Source: Gelidibacter mesophilus DSM 14095 (lineage in GTDB: Bacteria; Bacteroidota; Bacteroidia; Flavobacteriales; Flavobacteriaceae). From it: a DNA stretch of 64,000 bases. The notes beneath the pieces were generated by a model. The model had not been told where the DNA came from, ran no database searches, and saw nothing but the letters and a program-made list of their open reading frames with translations. Location of the stretch: contig NZ_AUHD01000006.1 in NCBI RefSeq assembly GCF_000423005.1, positions 186,001 to 250,000 on the forward strand, read 5' to 3'. The stretch's first letter is position 1. Each line of letters begins with the position of its first letter. Below, piece after piece: positions 17,748 to 26,806 of the stretch. Made by a program: the position numbers and the translations under genes.

Positions 17748-18650
17748 CTAACCATTAATGGCCTCTACAGTCAGTTCCGCGTCCTTAAGCATTTCCTTAA
17801 GCATATTCTCTATGCCGTTTTTCAACGTGTAGGTTGAAGATGGACAACCACTGCAGGCGCCTTGCAAAACGACCATTACTTTTTTGGTCTCAGGATTATA
17901 AGAACGGAATTCAATATTTCCTCCATCACTAGCTACAGCTGGCTTCACATATTCATCAAGGATGGTTATGATTTCCTTTGAAATATCATCCTGATTTTCA
18001 TAAGTCTTCTCCTTTTTCTGTTCTGGTTTGCTAACTGATTTCGGAGCATTTTCCAAAACAATGTCCTTTTCACTTTCTATGTATTGTCTGAGGAAATCTC
18101 TTAATTCCATTGTAATCTCGCTCCAATCTGCAACATCATATTTGGTGATAGAAATAAAATTCTCATCAAAAAACACACTTTTAACAAAAGGTAAATGGAA
18201 TAATTCTGTAGCTAATGGTGAATACTTGGTATCTTCTAAAGAAACAAACTCGTAGGAAGTTGCTACTAATCTCTTATTGGCCATGAACTTTAAAACTGAA
18301 GGGTTTGGAGTGCTTTCCGCATAAATGGTAATTGGGATTTTCTTTGTTAGTTTCTCTTCAGTTACAACTGGTTTGCCAGCATTAATATAGTCTTCTATTT
18401 GTTCAGAAACTTCCTGTTGTACATCTTCCCATTCCACAATATCATAGCGTTCTAGGGCAATAAAATTTCCAGAAATATATACCTTTTTTATAAATGGAAG
18501 ATAAAAAAGCTGTTGTGCCAATGGCGAGTTTTTGGCTTCATCAATATTCCTAAATTCAAAACTTTCATGATTGGTTAAAAACTTGTCGGCTTCAAATTTT
18601 AGTATGGTCGGATTACTCGTTTTTTGTATTGAGATTGTGGTCTTTTCCAT
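17748..18650 (-). CDS. NifU family Fe-S scaffold protein with duplicated Nfu N-domain
   Basis: 300 residues in three parts. Residues 1-95 and 105-195 are two copies of an Nfu N-terminal domain. Each has a TxNPxxLKF entry, a SPLAxxLFxLPFxKxVxF centre and a YDxxxW exit. Residues about 218-300 are the NifU C-terminal domain with the cluster ligands C266 and C269 in ACSGCPSST. Such proteins carry an Fe-S cluster to target enzymes. The tandem N-domain layout is usual in Bacteroidota. A -7 element TATTTTTG lies 18 bases before the start. Confidence 0.92.
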   Translation of the reverse strand: MEKTTISIQKTSNPTILKFEADKFLTNHESFEFRNIDEAKNSPLAQQLFYLPFIKKVYISGNFIALERYDIVEWEDVQQEVSEQIEDYINAGKPVVTEEKLTKKIPITIYAESTPNPSVLKFMANKRLVATSYEFVSLEDTKYSPLATELFHLPFVKSVFFDENFISITKYDVADWSEITMELRDFLRQYIESEKDIVLENAPKSVSKPEQKKEKTYENQDDISKEIITILDEYVKPAVASDGGNIEFRSYNPETKKVMVVLQGACSGCPSSTYTLKNGIENMLKEMLKDAELTVEAING

Positions 18651-19171
18651 GGGTTCTTTTCTTTATGCAAAAATAGCAAAACTAAAGGGGTAAAGTTGCT
18701 CTTTTTGAAATTCATGTAAGATTGCTATAATCTTTTTCAAGCTGTATTTTTTACTTTCTATTTAAATTATTTTCAGTGATGTGATCTTTAGGGTTTGGTT
18801 ATATTGCTTTTCGTATCGGTTTGCGTTGAGTATTCTTACATTCAGTTTTATGGACCAGAGGATAGAGGTGTTGATTACATTCACTAAATAGTGGCGACAT
18901 TTAGCATAAAATGAGCTCATGGGCGCTTTCGAAGTAAGTATAAACGAGACACAAGTAAGATTGTTGGCCGAGATGAGCTACAAAGCACAAAAATTTATAT
19001 ATTTGACAGATATAAAAGTCTGCTCAAACATATAGACCTCAGATAGCTTTATTGTGAGTAGTGCTTTATTTTGAAGATGTTGGCCCCGTACTTTCCACCT
19101 ACAAAGTATTCCTAAAAGATCAGTAGGTCATAGAGAAACTAAGCTCACTTTTCTGAGAAAAGATAAGAAAT
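18651..19171. other. 521-base intergenic region before the PorP-like gene
   Basis: Divergent spacer between the NifU and PorP-like genes. Besides the NifU promoter it has a TATATTTG motif at 18998-19005 (plus) and a short frame of 38 codons from ATG 18924 to a TAG near 19040. That frame reads smoothly (for example ETQVRLLAEMSYKAQKFIYL), but has no family I know. It may be a gene relic or chance. Confidence 0.45.
18668..18675 (-). promoter_or_regulatory. -7 element of the NifU gene
   Basis: TATTTTTG on the minus strand fits TAnnTTTG. No TTG is at the expected -33 position, so the call rests on one element and its distance to the start codon. Confidence 0.45.
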
Positions 19172-20182
19172 ATGAAATTTAGGACGTTTTGTTTAATCGC
19201 ATTTGTATTAATTACCGTAAAGCTTAGTCAAGCTCAAGAAGGATTACCAATATATTCTGATTATCTGACCGATAATTATTATTTGATCCACCCATCAATG
19301 GCAGGCGTAGCAAATTGTGCCAAGATTAGATTAACGGCGCGTAAACAATGGTTTGGTCAGGATAATGCGCCAGCATTGCAAACTTTTAGCATTAACAGTC
19401 GTATTGGGGAATCCCAATCGGCGGTTGGAGCCATTGTCTATAATGATAAAAATGGATACCATTCCCAAACAGGTGCCTATCTTACTTACGCCCATCACTT
19501 ATTATTTTCCCGAAATGAGATTGATTTAAATATGCTATCCTTTGGAATAAGTGCAGGAGCGATTCAATATAAATTGGATGAAACCACATTCTTGGATGAG
19601 GGCTTTGACCCTCTCATTTCTGGAATAGCGCAAAGTGCAACCAATTTAAATATCGATTTTGGCTTCTCTTACCATTTTATCAACTTTTATGCCCATGCCA
19701 CTGTTAAAAACGTCCTGAACAATGATGGCATCAATTCTAACGCCAATGGTATTTTTAAATATGATAATTTAAGAACCTTATTGTTTAGTGCCGGAAATGT
19801 CTTTAGAAAATTAGGAAGCGAGTGGAGCTATGAGCCTTCCATTTTATTTTTATATAGAGATGCCACTAAAGAATCGTCAATTGATATTAATGCCAAGGTA
19901 TACAAAGACATGGATTTTGGAAAACTATGGGGAGGTATTTCTTACAAAAGAAGTTTGGACGGCGCTGAATTTGAAAATGGAGCAGGTGTAAGCAGTCAGA
20001 ATCTACAATATTTCACTCCTTTTTTGGGTGTTGATTATAAAAACTTTGTTTTTGCCTACACATATTCCTATCAAGCAAACTCTGTAGTTTTCAATAATGG
20101 TGGCTTTCATCAATTAACTTTGGGCTACAATTTTAATTGTCGAAAAAAGAAATATGACTGCGCATGTCCCGCTATTAATTAA
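19172..20182 (+). CDS. PorP/SprF family outer-membrane protein
   Basis: 336 residues with signal peptide (KFRTFCLIAFVLITVKLSQAQ). The family start is obvious: EGLPIYSDYLTDNYYLIHPSMAGVANCAKIRLTARKQWFG, followed by alternating beta strands and a YSYQ-type barrel end. PorP/SprF proteins are type IX secretion partners; the SprF group helps place large adhesins such as SprB on the cell surface. No large adhesin gene is adjacent, so this is an orphan member. The Cys-containing tail NCRKKKYDCACPAIN is unusual but short. Confidence 0.9.
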   Translation: MKFRTFCLIAFVLITVKLSQAQEGLPIYSDYLTDNYYLIHPSMAGVANCAKIRLTARKQWFGQDNAPALQTFSINSRIGESQSAVGAIVYNDKNGYHSQTGAYLTYAHHLLFSRNEIDLNMLSFGISAGAIQYKLDETTFLDEGFDPLISGIAQSATNLNIDFGFSYHFINFYAHATVKNVLNNDGINSNANGIFKYDNLRTLLFSAGNVFRKLGSEWSYEPSILFLYRDATKESSIDINAKVYKDMDFGKLWGGISYKRSLDGAEFENGAGVSSQNLQYFTPFLGVDYKNFVFAYTYSYQANSVVFNNGGFHQLTLGYNFNCRKKKYDCACPAIN

Positions 20183-20290
20183 GTTCTCAGTTTTCATTTG
20201 GATCAATTTGTTTGTGAAATTTTAAGCTTCTTTATATCTTGTTTTTTATGTCTTCATTCTAAATACTTAATACCAATCCATCATCGCTAT

Positions 20291-21451
20291 TTATTCCCAT
20301 GAATAATGTTTCAGTTGTGCCTGTGTCTTGATCGCATTGATCATGGCGTTTTCTAAGCCGTTGTTTTCTTCTTTTTGTTGTTGGAGAATATAGGTTCTTC
20401 GTTTTTCGTTTAAATTTTGAATATTCTTCTGGATCACACTGCGCTCCTCACTCTTCTGCGTCACATAGGCTTTAATTTCTTCCGTGGATTTTTCTTTTAG
20501 TTCAGATGGTAAGTCACTATCCTTTAGATCTTCGTATTTGAAGGAATTGCTGTTGTGAGCATCCACTAAATCCCATGAATCATTTTTATAGAGATGTGAA
20601 CTTTTGCTTACCGTTCTACTCACCGCGTTCGCGCTATTGTATTCTTGAGCATTAGCGTCCTGTTCTGATTGTAAACTCATTTTTTGACGCCCTGCACTTC
20701 CATAAGCCACATAAGTTTGATTGAGCTTTTGGTTCAATTGCAATATTTGATCATCAAAAGGAGAGGCTACATAAGTGGTGTGATGATTGTGATTGATGGC
20801 CATATAATTGCCCTTTCCTAAATCAGCACCATCTTTCCAATAGCTAGAAATACCTTGGTTATAATCTCCACAAAAAATGGTGTTCACAGTGACATTTTTA
20901 TCAACGGCCAATTTAGTGGCCTCTTTATAACTCACTTTTCCTTGAGTAAAGGGCTCGTTTCCTGCAATAAAAATGAGTTTCAGATCGTTTGGATTGTTTC
21001 CCCAATGCAATTGTTTCAGTGAAGTCAGAATGACCTGTCCGCAATATTCATTACCCCCGTTCGTGGATAATGAAAACAATTGTTTGGAGATCTCGTCCAA
21101 GTCGCTGCTAAAAGCCAATACTTGACGTAAAAATCCTTCCTTGCCGTTGAGGCCGTCATTACCATATTCATAAAGTGCAATTTGTAGATTGGGTTTGGTG
21201 TCGTTGCATTTGGCATAAGAAAGCTCGTTCACTATTTCCCAAAGTTGGGCTTTGGCCTGATCGATAAGTCCGTCCATACTGTTGGAAGTATCCAAGAGCA
21301 AAGCTACTTTGATGAATTGTTCGTTATCATGTTCGATTGTATTTTCAACCATCGCCAAGTCAGAAGATGTAGACTTTTTTGAGTTGGCATTACAGGTTAA
21401 TAATACAAAAAGGAATAACCCCAATACCATTGTTTTTAGAATTGTTTTCAT
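20291..21451 (-). CDS. VWA domain lipoprotein
   Basis: 386 residues. The lipobox is LLTC with C20 as the likely lipidated Cys. A von Willebrand factor A domain (about 47-245) has the metal site DTSNS (D54, S56, S58). A charged, partly coiled region with EERSVIQKNIQNLNEKRR follows at about 310-360. The role is unknown. VWA lipoproteins usually bind protein partners at the membrane. The gene converges on the PorP-like gene. TAGCTTTA (21477-21484, minus), 25 bases upstream, may be a -7 element. Confidence 0.85.
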   Translation of the reverse strand: MKTILKTMVLGLFLFVLLTCNANSKKSTSSDLAMVENTIEHDNEQFIKVALLLDTSNSMDGLIDQAKAQLWEIVNELSYAKCNDTKPNLQIALYEYGNDGLNGKEGFLRQVLAFSSDLDEISKQLFSLSTNGGNEYCGQVILTSLKQLHWGNNPNDLKLIFIAGNEPFTQGKVSYKEATKLAVDKNVTVNTIFCGDYNQGISSYWKDGADLGKGNYMAINHNHHTTYVASPFDDQILQLNQKLNQTYVAYGSAGRQKMSLQSEQDANAQEYNSANAVSRTVSKSSHLYKNDSWDLVDAHNSNSFKYEDLKDSDLPSELKEKSTEEIKAYVTQKSEERSVIQKNIQNLNEKRRTYILQQQKEENNGLENAMINAIKTQAQLKHYSWE

Positions 21452-21657
21452 AGTGTTTTTTTTTTAATTGATGATGTAAAGCTATTTGTAACTTTCTGGT
21501 ATAAAAAGGAAGAATGAGGGTGATGCCACTTCGGATAAGTGAACCGGCGTTCTAGATTAGTGATCGATCCTTTTTCACTAGAAATCGCTTTGAGTTTTAA
21601 ATTCTTCATTTTAATAACTCGATTAAAACGAGTAAGTTTATTCCGTGATAAAAGAAT

Positions 21658-23823
21658 ATGCGAGCAATAATTAAATATGGTGCGATCATCATTTTGTGTA
21701 TTTTAACCCAAAATATACAGGCACAGAAAAATGATATCCAAAAGGAAGCACCCAGATTTACTGTCAGAGGTTCAGTGCGAGAAAGTGATACTTACAAACC
21801 TATTTCAAAAGTTAATGTCGAAGTTAATGGCGGCGCATATACTGTAACTGGAAGTGATGGAGAATTCCGTATCCAAGTAAAAAAAGGTGATGAATTGGTC
21901 ATCCGTCATAAAGATTTTGAAACTGTGTATTATACCATTCAAAATGATGAACGGATATTGGTGGATGTGAAGCCTGCGTTTAAAGAGCGTGTCTCTAGGT
22001 CAAAATATAAAAGAAACATTCAAAATTTTAATGCTCTTATTGATTCAGCAGTCGCTTATCAAAAGAAGGATGCTGAAAAAAGTATTGAGTTTCTTACCGA
22101 AGCCTTACTGCAAAGTAGTTCTTCTAAAGAAAATGCCGATGCCTATGAGGTTTTGGGGGATGTTTACAAGCATTGGAAGCAGTATGACCTTGCAGTATCC
22201 AATTACCAAATTAGCATTCAGAATTTGGCTTCAAACGACGTTAACCTAAAATTGGCGGAAGCTTATAGAAACAATAAAAGTTACCAAGAAAGTATTTCCG
22301 TTTACAGAGCACTGGATACGGCAACGCTTTCCAATTGGCAATTAACTGGTCTATACGAGGGTTTGGGTGATACATATTCCGCGATAAAGGACTATGCAAA
22401 TGCTATTGACAATTATAAAAAAGGATTGGCAGTAGCTCAAAAACATTTGCTCAAACCAAAAATTACCGATCTCAACTCAAAGATCGCACAAACTTATAAT
22501 GTTTCAGGAAAGACCAATCAAGCACAAGATTATTTTGATAATGCGTTGAGTCTCGCCAATAAAGAAAATAAAACACGATCCGTTAAGGAGAAAATCACGG
22601 TGGCCGATTTTCAAAGCACCAATAGATTGTATGACGATGAAATTGAAATGCGCAAGGAAGCTCTGAAGGATATCGAAGCTATTGAAATGGAAGCGGAGAT
22701 TGATAATGAAAGTGCGCTGACCTCGCAAAAACAAAACTATAAAATAGGGAGTGCCTACTTTGCCCAAAAAGATTATGGCAATGCCATTCCGTATTTAGAG
22801 AAAAGCATCAAAGAAGCCAGCAAAAAAGAAGATCTCATCGTTAAAAAGGATGCCACGCGCAAATTGTCTGATGTTTATTATGATTCTGGCGATTATAAAA
22901 TGGCTTTAGATACCTATAAGGCGTATACCGAAGTGGTAGATGAGCTTTACATTAAAAAGGAGCAAGAACTATCGCAAGCAGCACGTTTCAGTAAAAATAT
23001 TACAGAAACTCAAAACCGCATCACCACCTTAGAGAGTGATAAAAAGCTCTCTGAAAGCCTCTTCCAACTCACCACAGAACGTAACAAACGCCAAGAACTG
23101 ATTATTTACTCGCTTATTGGCGGTGTTTTGCTTTTGCTGGTGACCGCCTATTTTATGTACAAATACATTAAGCAGCAACGTTTGGCCAATAATTTACTGG
23201 CCTTAAAATCATTAAGGAGCCAAATGAATCCACATTTTATCTTTAATGCATTGAACTCAGTGAACAGCTTTATTGCGTCCAATGATGAACGTACCGCCAA
23301 TAAATACCTATCTGATTTTTCACAGTTGATGCGGGCTGTGCTAGAAAATAGCGATGAAGATTTTATCTCTTTAAAAAAGGAGATTGAGCTCTTGGAACTT
23401 TACACTAAGCTGGAGCACTTCAGATTTCAGGATAAGTTTGATTACGAGATCACGATAGAGGAATCCATAAAGATTGATGAATACCAAATTCCGCCAATGC
23501 TTTTACAGCCGTATATTGAAAATGCCGTGTGGCATGGCTTGCGCTATAAATTAGGAAAGGGCCATTTAGATATTAGTATAACTAAAAAAAATGACAACGA
23601 AATCACCATTACTATCGCTGATGATGGGATTGGAAGAATACGCTCCAAAGCTTTAAAAACGGAACACCAAAAGAAGCAAAACTCCAAAGGAATGGGCAAT
23701 ATTAAGAAACGTGTTGCGATTTTGAATGACATGTATAAAGATAAAGTTGATGTATTTGTAGATGATTTTCAGGAAGCGGAAGATGTGGGGACTAAAGTGG
23801 TGGTGACGTTAAAAAAGGACTAA
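21658..23823 (+). CDS. TPR-containing sensor histidine kinase, LytS type
   Basis: 721 residues. Signal peptide (about 1-22); a carboxypeptidase-regulatory-like beta domain (about 35-100, FTVRGSVRESDTYKPISKVNVEV); TPR repeats (about 120-450) with the usual AY-LG-Y patterns; a coiled coil; one membrane segment (about 480-502); then a His_kinase domain. H526 lies in MNPHFIFNALNSVNSF, and the ATP-binding part has PPMLLQPYIENAVWHGL and a GxGxGNI-like GMGNIKKR. Periplasmic TPRs probably sense a protein or load signal. The LytTR regulator downstream is the expected partner. Confidence 0.92.
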   Translation: MRAIIKYGAIIILCILTQNIQAQKNDIQKEAPRFTVRGSVRESDTYKPISKVNVEVNGGAYTVTGSDGEFRIQVKKGDELVIRHKDFETVYYTIQNDERILVDVKPAFKERVSRSKYKRNIQNFNALIDSAVAYQKKDAEKSIEFLTEALLQSSSSKENADAYEVLGDVYKHWKQYDLAVSNYQISIQNLASNDVNLKLAEAYRNNKSYQESISVYRALDTATLSNWQLTGLYEGLGDTYSAIKDYANAIDNYKKGLAVAQKHLLKPKITDLNSKIAQTYNVSGKTNQAQDYFDNALSLANKENKTRSVKEKITVADFQSTNRLYDDEIEMRKEALKDIEAIEMEAEIDNESALTSQKQNYKIGSAYFAQKDYGNAIPYLEKSIKEASKKEDLIVKKDATRKLSDVYYDSGDYKMALDTYKAYTEVVDELYIKKEQELSQAARFSKNITETQNRITTLESDKKLSESLFQLTTERNKRQELIIYSLIGGVLLLLVTAYFMYKYIKQQRLANNLLALKSLRSQMNPHFIFNALNSVNSFIASNDERTANKYLSDFSQLMRAVLENSDEDFISLKKEIELLELYTKLEHFRFQDKFDYEITIEESIKIDEYQIPPMLLQPYIENAVWHGLRYKLGKGHLDISITKKNDNEITITIADDGIGRIRSKALKTEHQKKQNSKGMGNIKKRVAILNDMYKDKVDVFVDDFQEAEDVGTKVVVTLKKD

Positions 23824-23828
23824 AAGAC

Positions 23829-23876
23829 GGAAGCATGAAGCTCGGAGTGAGAAAATGGGAGCACGAAGAATGAAGC
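23829..23876 (+). repeat. Copy of a small intergenic repeat
   Basis: Purine-rich GGAAGCATGAAG (23829-23840) and GGGAGCACGAAGAATGAAG sit right after the kinase stop. An inverted copy with CTTCGTGCTTCC lies at 24025-24036, and a related copy at 47843-47874. Confidence 0.45.
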
Positions 23877-24020
23877 TTTTAATGTGATATCGATGCATGA
23901 AATAAAAAAGAGTGAGGATTTGCATGGTGCTTTCCGTCTAAATTAGTGTTTACAGCATATTTCAATGAAAATGAAGAAATAACAAAGTTGACGTATTAAA
24001 GTTAAAAGAGATTTTATCTC

Positions 24021-24055
24021 CTAACTTCGTGCTTCCAACTTCTAACCACATGCTT
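24021..24055 (-). repeat. Inverted copy of the same small repeat
   Basis: On the minus strand it reads GAAGTTGGAAGCACGAAG. It ends exactly at the ATG of the response-regulator gene, and matches 23829-23840 (11 of 12 bases) and 47843-47860 closely. Confidence 0.45.
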
Positions 24056-24790
24056 ATGAAATTAAGATCAATCATTGTAGAAGACGAACCAACCAGTAGG
24101 GAAATTTTAAAAAATTACCTTAAAAAATACTGTCCGAATGTGGAGGTACTTGGACAAGCAGCAAATGTTGATGAAGCCTTAGTGCTAATTCGAAACCACG
24201 ATTTGGATTTGGTATTTCTTGATGTAGAAATGCCCTATGGCAATGCTTTCGATTTGTTGGATAAGGTGGGCGATATCAATTTTGAAACTGTTTTTGTGAC
24301 CGCCTACAATCATTATGCAATAGATGCTTTAAATGCGCATGCTTCTTATTATTTGATGAAACCTATTTCAATTGATGAGTTGATTAAGGCCGTGGATTAT
24401 GTTACGGAAATCAGAGCCAAGGAAGAGGCATTACAAAATCGCGTTTTGGTTTCAAGAACAAAGAGTGTGGAGGGCAAAATATCCATTCCTACCCTAGATG
24501 GATTTGAAGTTTTGAATACTGAGGATATTTTGTATTGTAAAGCCGATGATAATTACACTGAGATTTATCTGAATACCAATAAGAAAAAATTGGTCAGCAA
24601 AACCTTAAAATATTTTGAGGATGCCTTATTGGATTCCGGTTTCGCTAGAGTTCATAAATCGTATTTGGTGAATGTAAGTGAAGTTGTAAAATATATAAAG
24701 GGAAAGGGTGGTAGTGTTGAGCTGAGCAATGGCAAACAGATAATGGTGTCTGCTTCCAAAAAATCAGAATTATTATCTTATTTTAGATAA
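24056..24790 (+). CDS. LytTR family response regulator
   Basis: 244 residues from ATG 24056; ATG 24050 and GTG 24029 are in frame, but the protein family begins right at KLRSIIVEDEP. Receiver domain 1-120: acidic pair E9/D10, phospho-acceptor D56 in LVFLDVEMP, and Lys in YLMKPIS. The LytTR DNA-binding domain (about 145-244) has IPTLDGFEVLNTEDILYCKADDNYTEIYL and ARVHKSYLVNVSEV. It follows a LytS-type kinase, so the two form a two-component system. Targets are unknown. Confidence 0.93.
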   Translation: MKLRSIIVEDEPTSREILKNYLKKYCPNVEVLGQAANVDEALVLIRNHDLDLVFLDVEMPYGNAFDLLDKVGDINFETVFVTAYNHYAIDALNAHASYYLMKPISIDELIKAVDYVTEIRAKEEALQNRVLVSRTKSVEGKISIPTLDGFEVLNTEDILYCKADDNYTEIYLNTNKKKLVSKTLKYFEDALLDSGFARVHKSYLVNVSEVVKYIKGKGGSVELSNGKQIMVSASKKSELLSYFR

Positions 24791-24836
24791 CTTCACCTTA
24801 AATTGAACCTGAAAGTCTAAATCTGAAACCAGCAAC

Positions 24837-25355
24837 ATGCCAATTATAAAAACAGTAAACGGAAAACATCCACAAATAGCAGACGACTGCTATATCGCAG
24901 AAAATGCCACGATCGTCGGTGAAGTCACCATAGGAACCCAATGCAGTGTGTGGTTCAATGCCGTCATTAGAGGGGATGTGCATTATATTAAAATAGGCAA
25001 TAAGGTGAATATCCAAGATGGAGCGGTCATCCATGCCACGTATCTAAAATCGCCAACCACTATTGGCAACAACGTTTCCATTGGCCATAATGCCATTGTA
25101 CACGGCTGTACTGTTCACGATAATGTCCTGATTGGTATGGGCAGCATAGTAATGGATGATTGTATTATAGAAAGCAATAGCATTATTGCTGCTGGAGCTG
25201 TAGTGACCAAAAACACAAGAATTGAATCAGGTAGTATTTATGCAGGAGTACCAGCTAAAAAAGTGAAGGATATTAGTGCCGATTTGATTTCAGGAGAAAT
25301 TAATCGAATTGCGGATAATTATATAAAGTATTCCAGTTGGTTTAAAGACGAATAA
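24837..25355 (+). CDS. Gamma carbonic anhydrase family protein
   Basis: 172 residues, a left-handed beta helix built of hexapeptide repeats. The three zinc-type His are H66, H84 and H89 (in GAVIHATY and IGHNAIVHGC). RGDVHYIKIGNKVNIQDG is a strong family motif. Members are trimeric metal enzymes; many bacterial ones (YrdA, PaaY-like) have weak or unproven anhydrase activity. It lies 46 bases after the LytTR gene and may share its transcript. Confidence 0.9.
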   Translation: MPIIKTVNGKHPQIADDCYIAENATIVGEVTIGTQCSVWFNAVIRGDVHYIKIGNKVNIQDGAVIHATYLKSPTTIGNNVSIGHNAIVHGCTVHDNVLIGMGSIVMDDCIIESNSIIAAGAVVTKNTRIESGSIYAGVPAKKVKDISADLISGEINRIADNYIKYSSWFKDE

Positions 25356-25398
25356 GAAATAGGCGCTGTTTCATTAAGTGTGTAAATCAAAAAATGGT

Positions 25399-26178
25399 CT
25401 AAAACATCAAATGTTCAACATCATAGTGTCCGTCTAAAATATCCTTCATAACATCAACGTTGCCATTGGTATAGAATTGGCTATTGCCAATTAAGGTTTG
25501 CGTATTTAAAAGATGATGCTGTTCCAAAACCGCTTTGGTCTGTCGTGCAACCGCTTGCCCAGAATCGATGATTTTGACGTGATTTGGTAACATTTCCAAT
25601 AACAGGGGGATGAGGTAAGGGTAGTGTGTACAGCCTAAAACCAAATAATCAATATCGGCTGCAATCATGGGTTTGAGATAGGTTTGCAACAATACTGTCA
25701 TGTCTTCGCTGTCCGTTTTTCCTTCCTCAATAAGAGAGACAATCCCTTCGCCAACCTGTTCAATTACTTTGATTCCGTGGCTATATAGATCAGTGGTTTT
25801 ATGAAATAATTCACTGCTCAAGGTTCCCTTGGTGGCCAAAATGCCTATTGCTTTTGTTTGCGTGCTCAAGGCGGCAGGTTTAATGGCAGGTTCAATACCA
25901 ATAAAGCGAATGTCAAAAGCGTCTCTTAAAACAGATATGGCGTTGGTTGTAGCGGTATTGCACGCTACAACAATAAGCTTGCAACCTTTTTGAATGAGCA
26001 ACTCCGTGTTTTTAACGCTTAAATCGATAATCTCCTTCTTGGATTTGCCTCCATAGGGTGCATTAAAACTATCGGCCAAATAGATGGTGTGTTCGTGCGG
26101 AAGCAAGGCCTTGATCTCCTTAAAAACAGAAGTGCCACCAACGCCCGAATCAAATATCCCAATAGGTTGTATGCTCAT
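25399..26178 (-). CDS. murI: Glutamate racemase
   Basis: 259 residues. It makes D-glutamate for peptidoglycan. Conserved parts: IGIFDSGVGGTSV (6-18, with D10), catalytic C73 in VVACNTATTNA, and catalytic C183 in LGCTHYPYL. The length is normal. It is the last gene of the minus-strand envelope cluster, separated from ompH by a terminator-like hairpin. Confidence 0.95.
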   Translation of the reverse strand: MSIQPIGIFDSGVGGTSVFKEIKALLPHEHTIYLADSFNAPYGGKSKKEIIDLSVKNTELLIQKGCKLIVVACNTATTNAISVLRDAFDIRFIGIEPAIKPAALSTQTKAIGILATKGTLSSELFHKTTDLYSHGIKVIEQVGEGIVSLIEEGKTDSEDMTVLLQTYLKPMIAADIDYLVLGCTHYPYLIPLLLEMLPNHVKIIDSGQAVARQTKAVLEQHHLLNTQTLIGNSQFYTNGNVDVMKDILDGHYDVEHLMF

Positions 26179-26182
26179 AGTA

Positions 26183-26219
26183 CAAAAATAGGAAAGCCGC
26201 TTATTAAAAGCAGCTTTCC
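26183..26219 (-). terminator. Hairpin between ompH and murI
   Basis: GGAAAGC (26191-26197) pairs with GCTTTCC (26213-26219), with an inner GCTT/AAGC after one mismatch. On the minus strand TATTTTTG follows (26190-26183). This can be the U-tract of a terminator for ompH. It also matches a -7 element so close to the murI ATG that the mRNA would be nearly leaderless. I favour the terminator. Confidence 0.6.
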
Positions 26220-26250
26220 TTACAAAATTTTAGTGATGTGATATGAATTC

Positions 26251-26766
26251 CTAGAATCCTAAATCTTTTTTAACGTCAGCCATTAGGTCTTTCCCTTCAG
26301 CTAAAATCACACCAGAACCTGGTGAAGAATCTAGAACATAGTTAAAACCTTGTGCTTTTGAAACTTTTTTAATGGAAGCTTCAGCTTTATCTGTAATTGG
26401 TTTCAACAAATCAAATTCTTTCTTTTGAAGATCTTGTTGTGCTGTAGTTTGGTACTCACGGATACTTTGTTGCATACCTTGTACTTCTTGAGATCTTTTA
26501 GCATTCTCTTCGTCAGTTTTGCTTTCAACTTCAGCTTGGTACTGCTTCATTTTATTTTGAAGTTCAGTCGCCATAGTTTGAATTTCAGTCTCGTATGTTT
26601 TTTGCAATTTTTCTAATTCTGCCTGTGCACTTTTCATTGCTGGCATTGCTTTAATAAGTTCTTGCGTGTTGATATGAGCGATTTTACTTTGGGCATTAGA
26701 GATGCTTGTTGCTCCAATAAAAAGTAGTCCTGCAAATAAAAGGGTCTTAAAATGTTTCATTTTCAA
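26251..26766 (-). CDS. OmpH/Skp family periplasmic chaperone (short)
   Basis: 171 residues, signal peptide (about 1-25, ending in SNAQ), then KIAHINTQELIKAMPAMKSAQAELEKLQKTYETEIQTM and a long coiled coil. The C-terminal strand has NYVLDSSPGSGVILAEGKDL. Skp-like trimers hold unfolded outer-membrane proteins for insertion by BamA, encoded two genes upstream. The gene lies 40 bases after the longer OmpH gene and is probably in one operon with it. Confidence 0.9.
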   Translation of the reverse strand: MKMKHFKTLLFAGLLFIGATSISNAQSKIAHINTQELIKAMPAMKSAQAELEKLQKTYETEIQTMATELQNKMKQYQAEVESKTDEENAKRSQEVQGMQQSIREYQTTAQQDLQKKEFDLLKPITDKAEASIKKVSKAQGFNYVLDSSPGSGVILAEGKDLMADVKKDLGF

Positions 26767-26806
26767 AATAGTATTACGTGTTATAATTAATAATTGTTTT
26801 TGGTTA

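Noticed and set aside
26183-26190. TATTTTTG as the murI promoter
   Set aside because: It would place the transcript start on the murI ATG and lacks a -33 box; the terminator reading for ompH is simpler, though a leaderless mRNA is not excluded.
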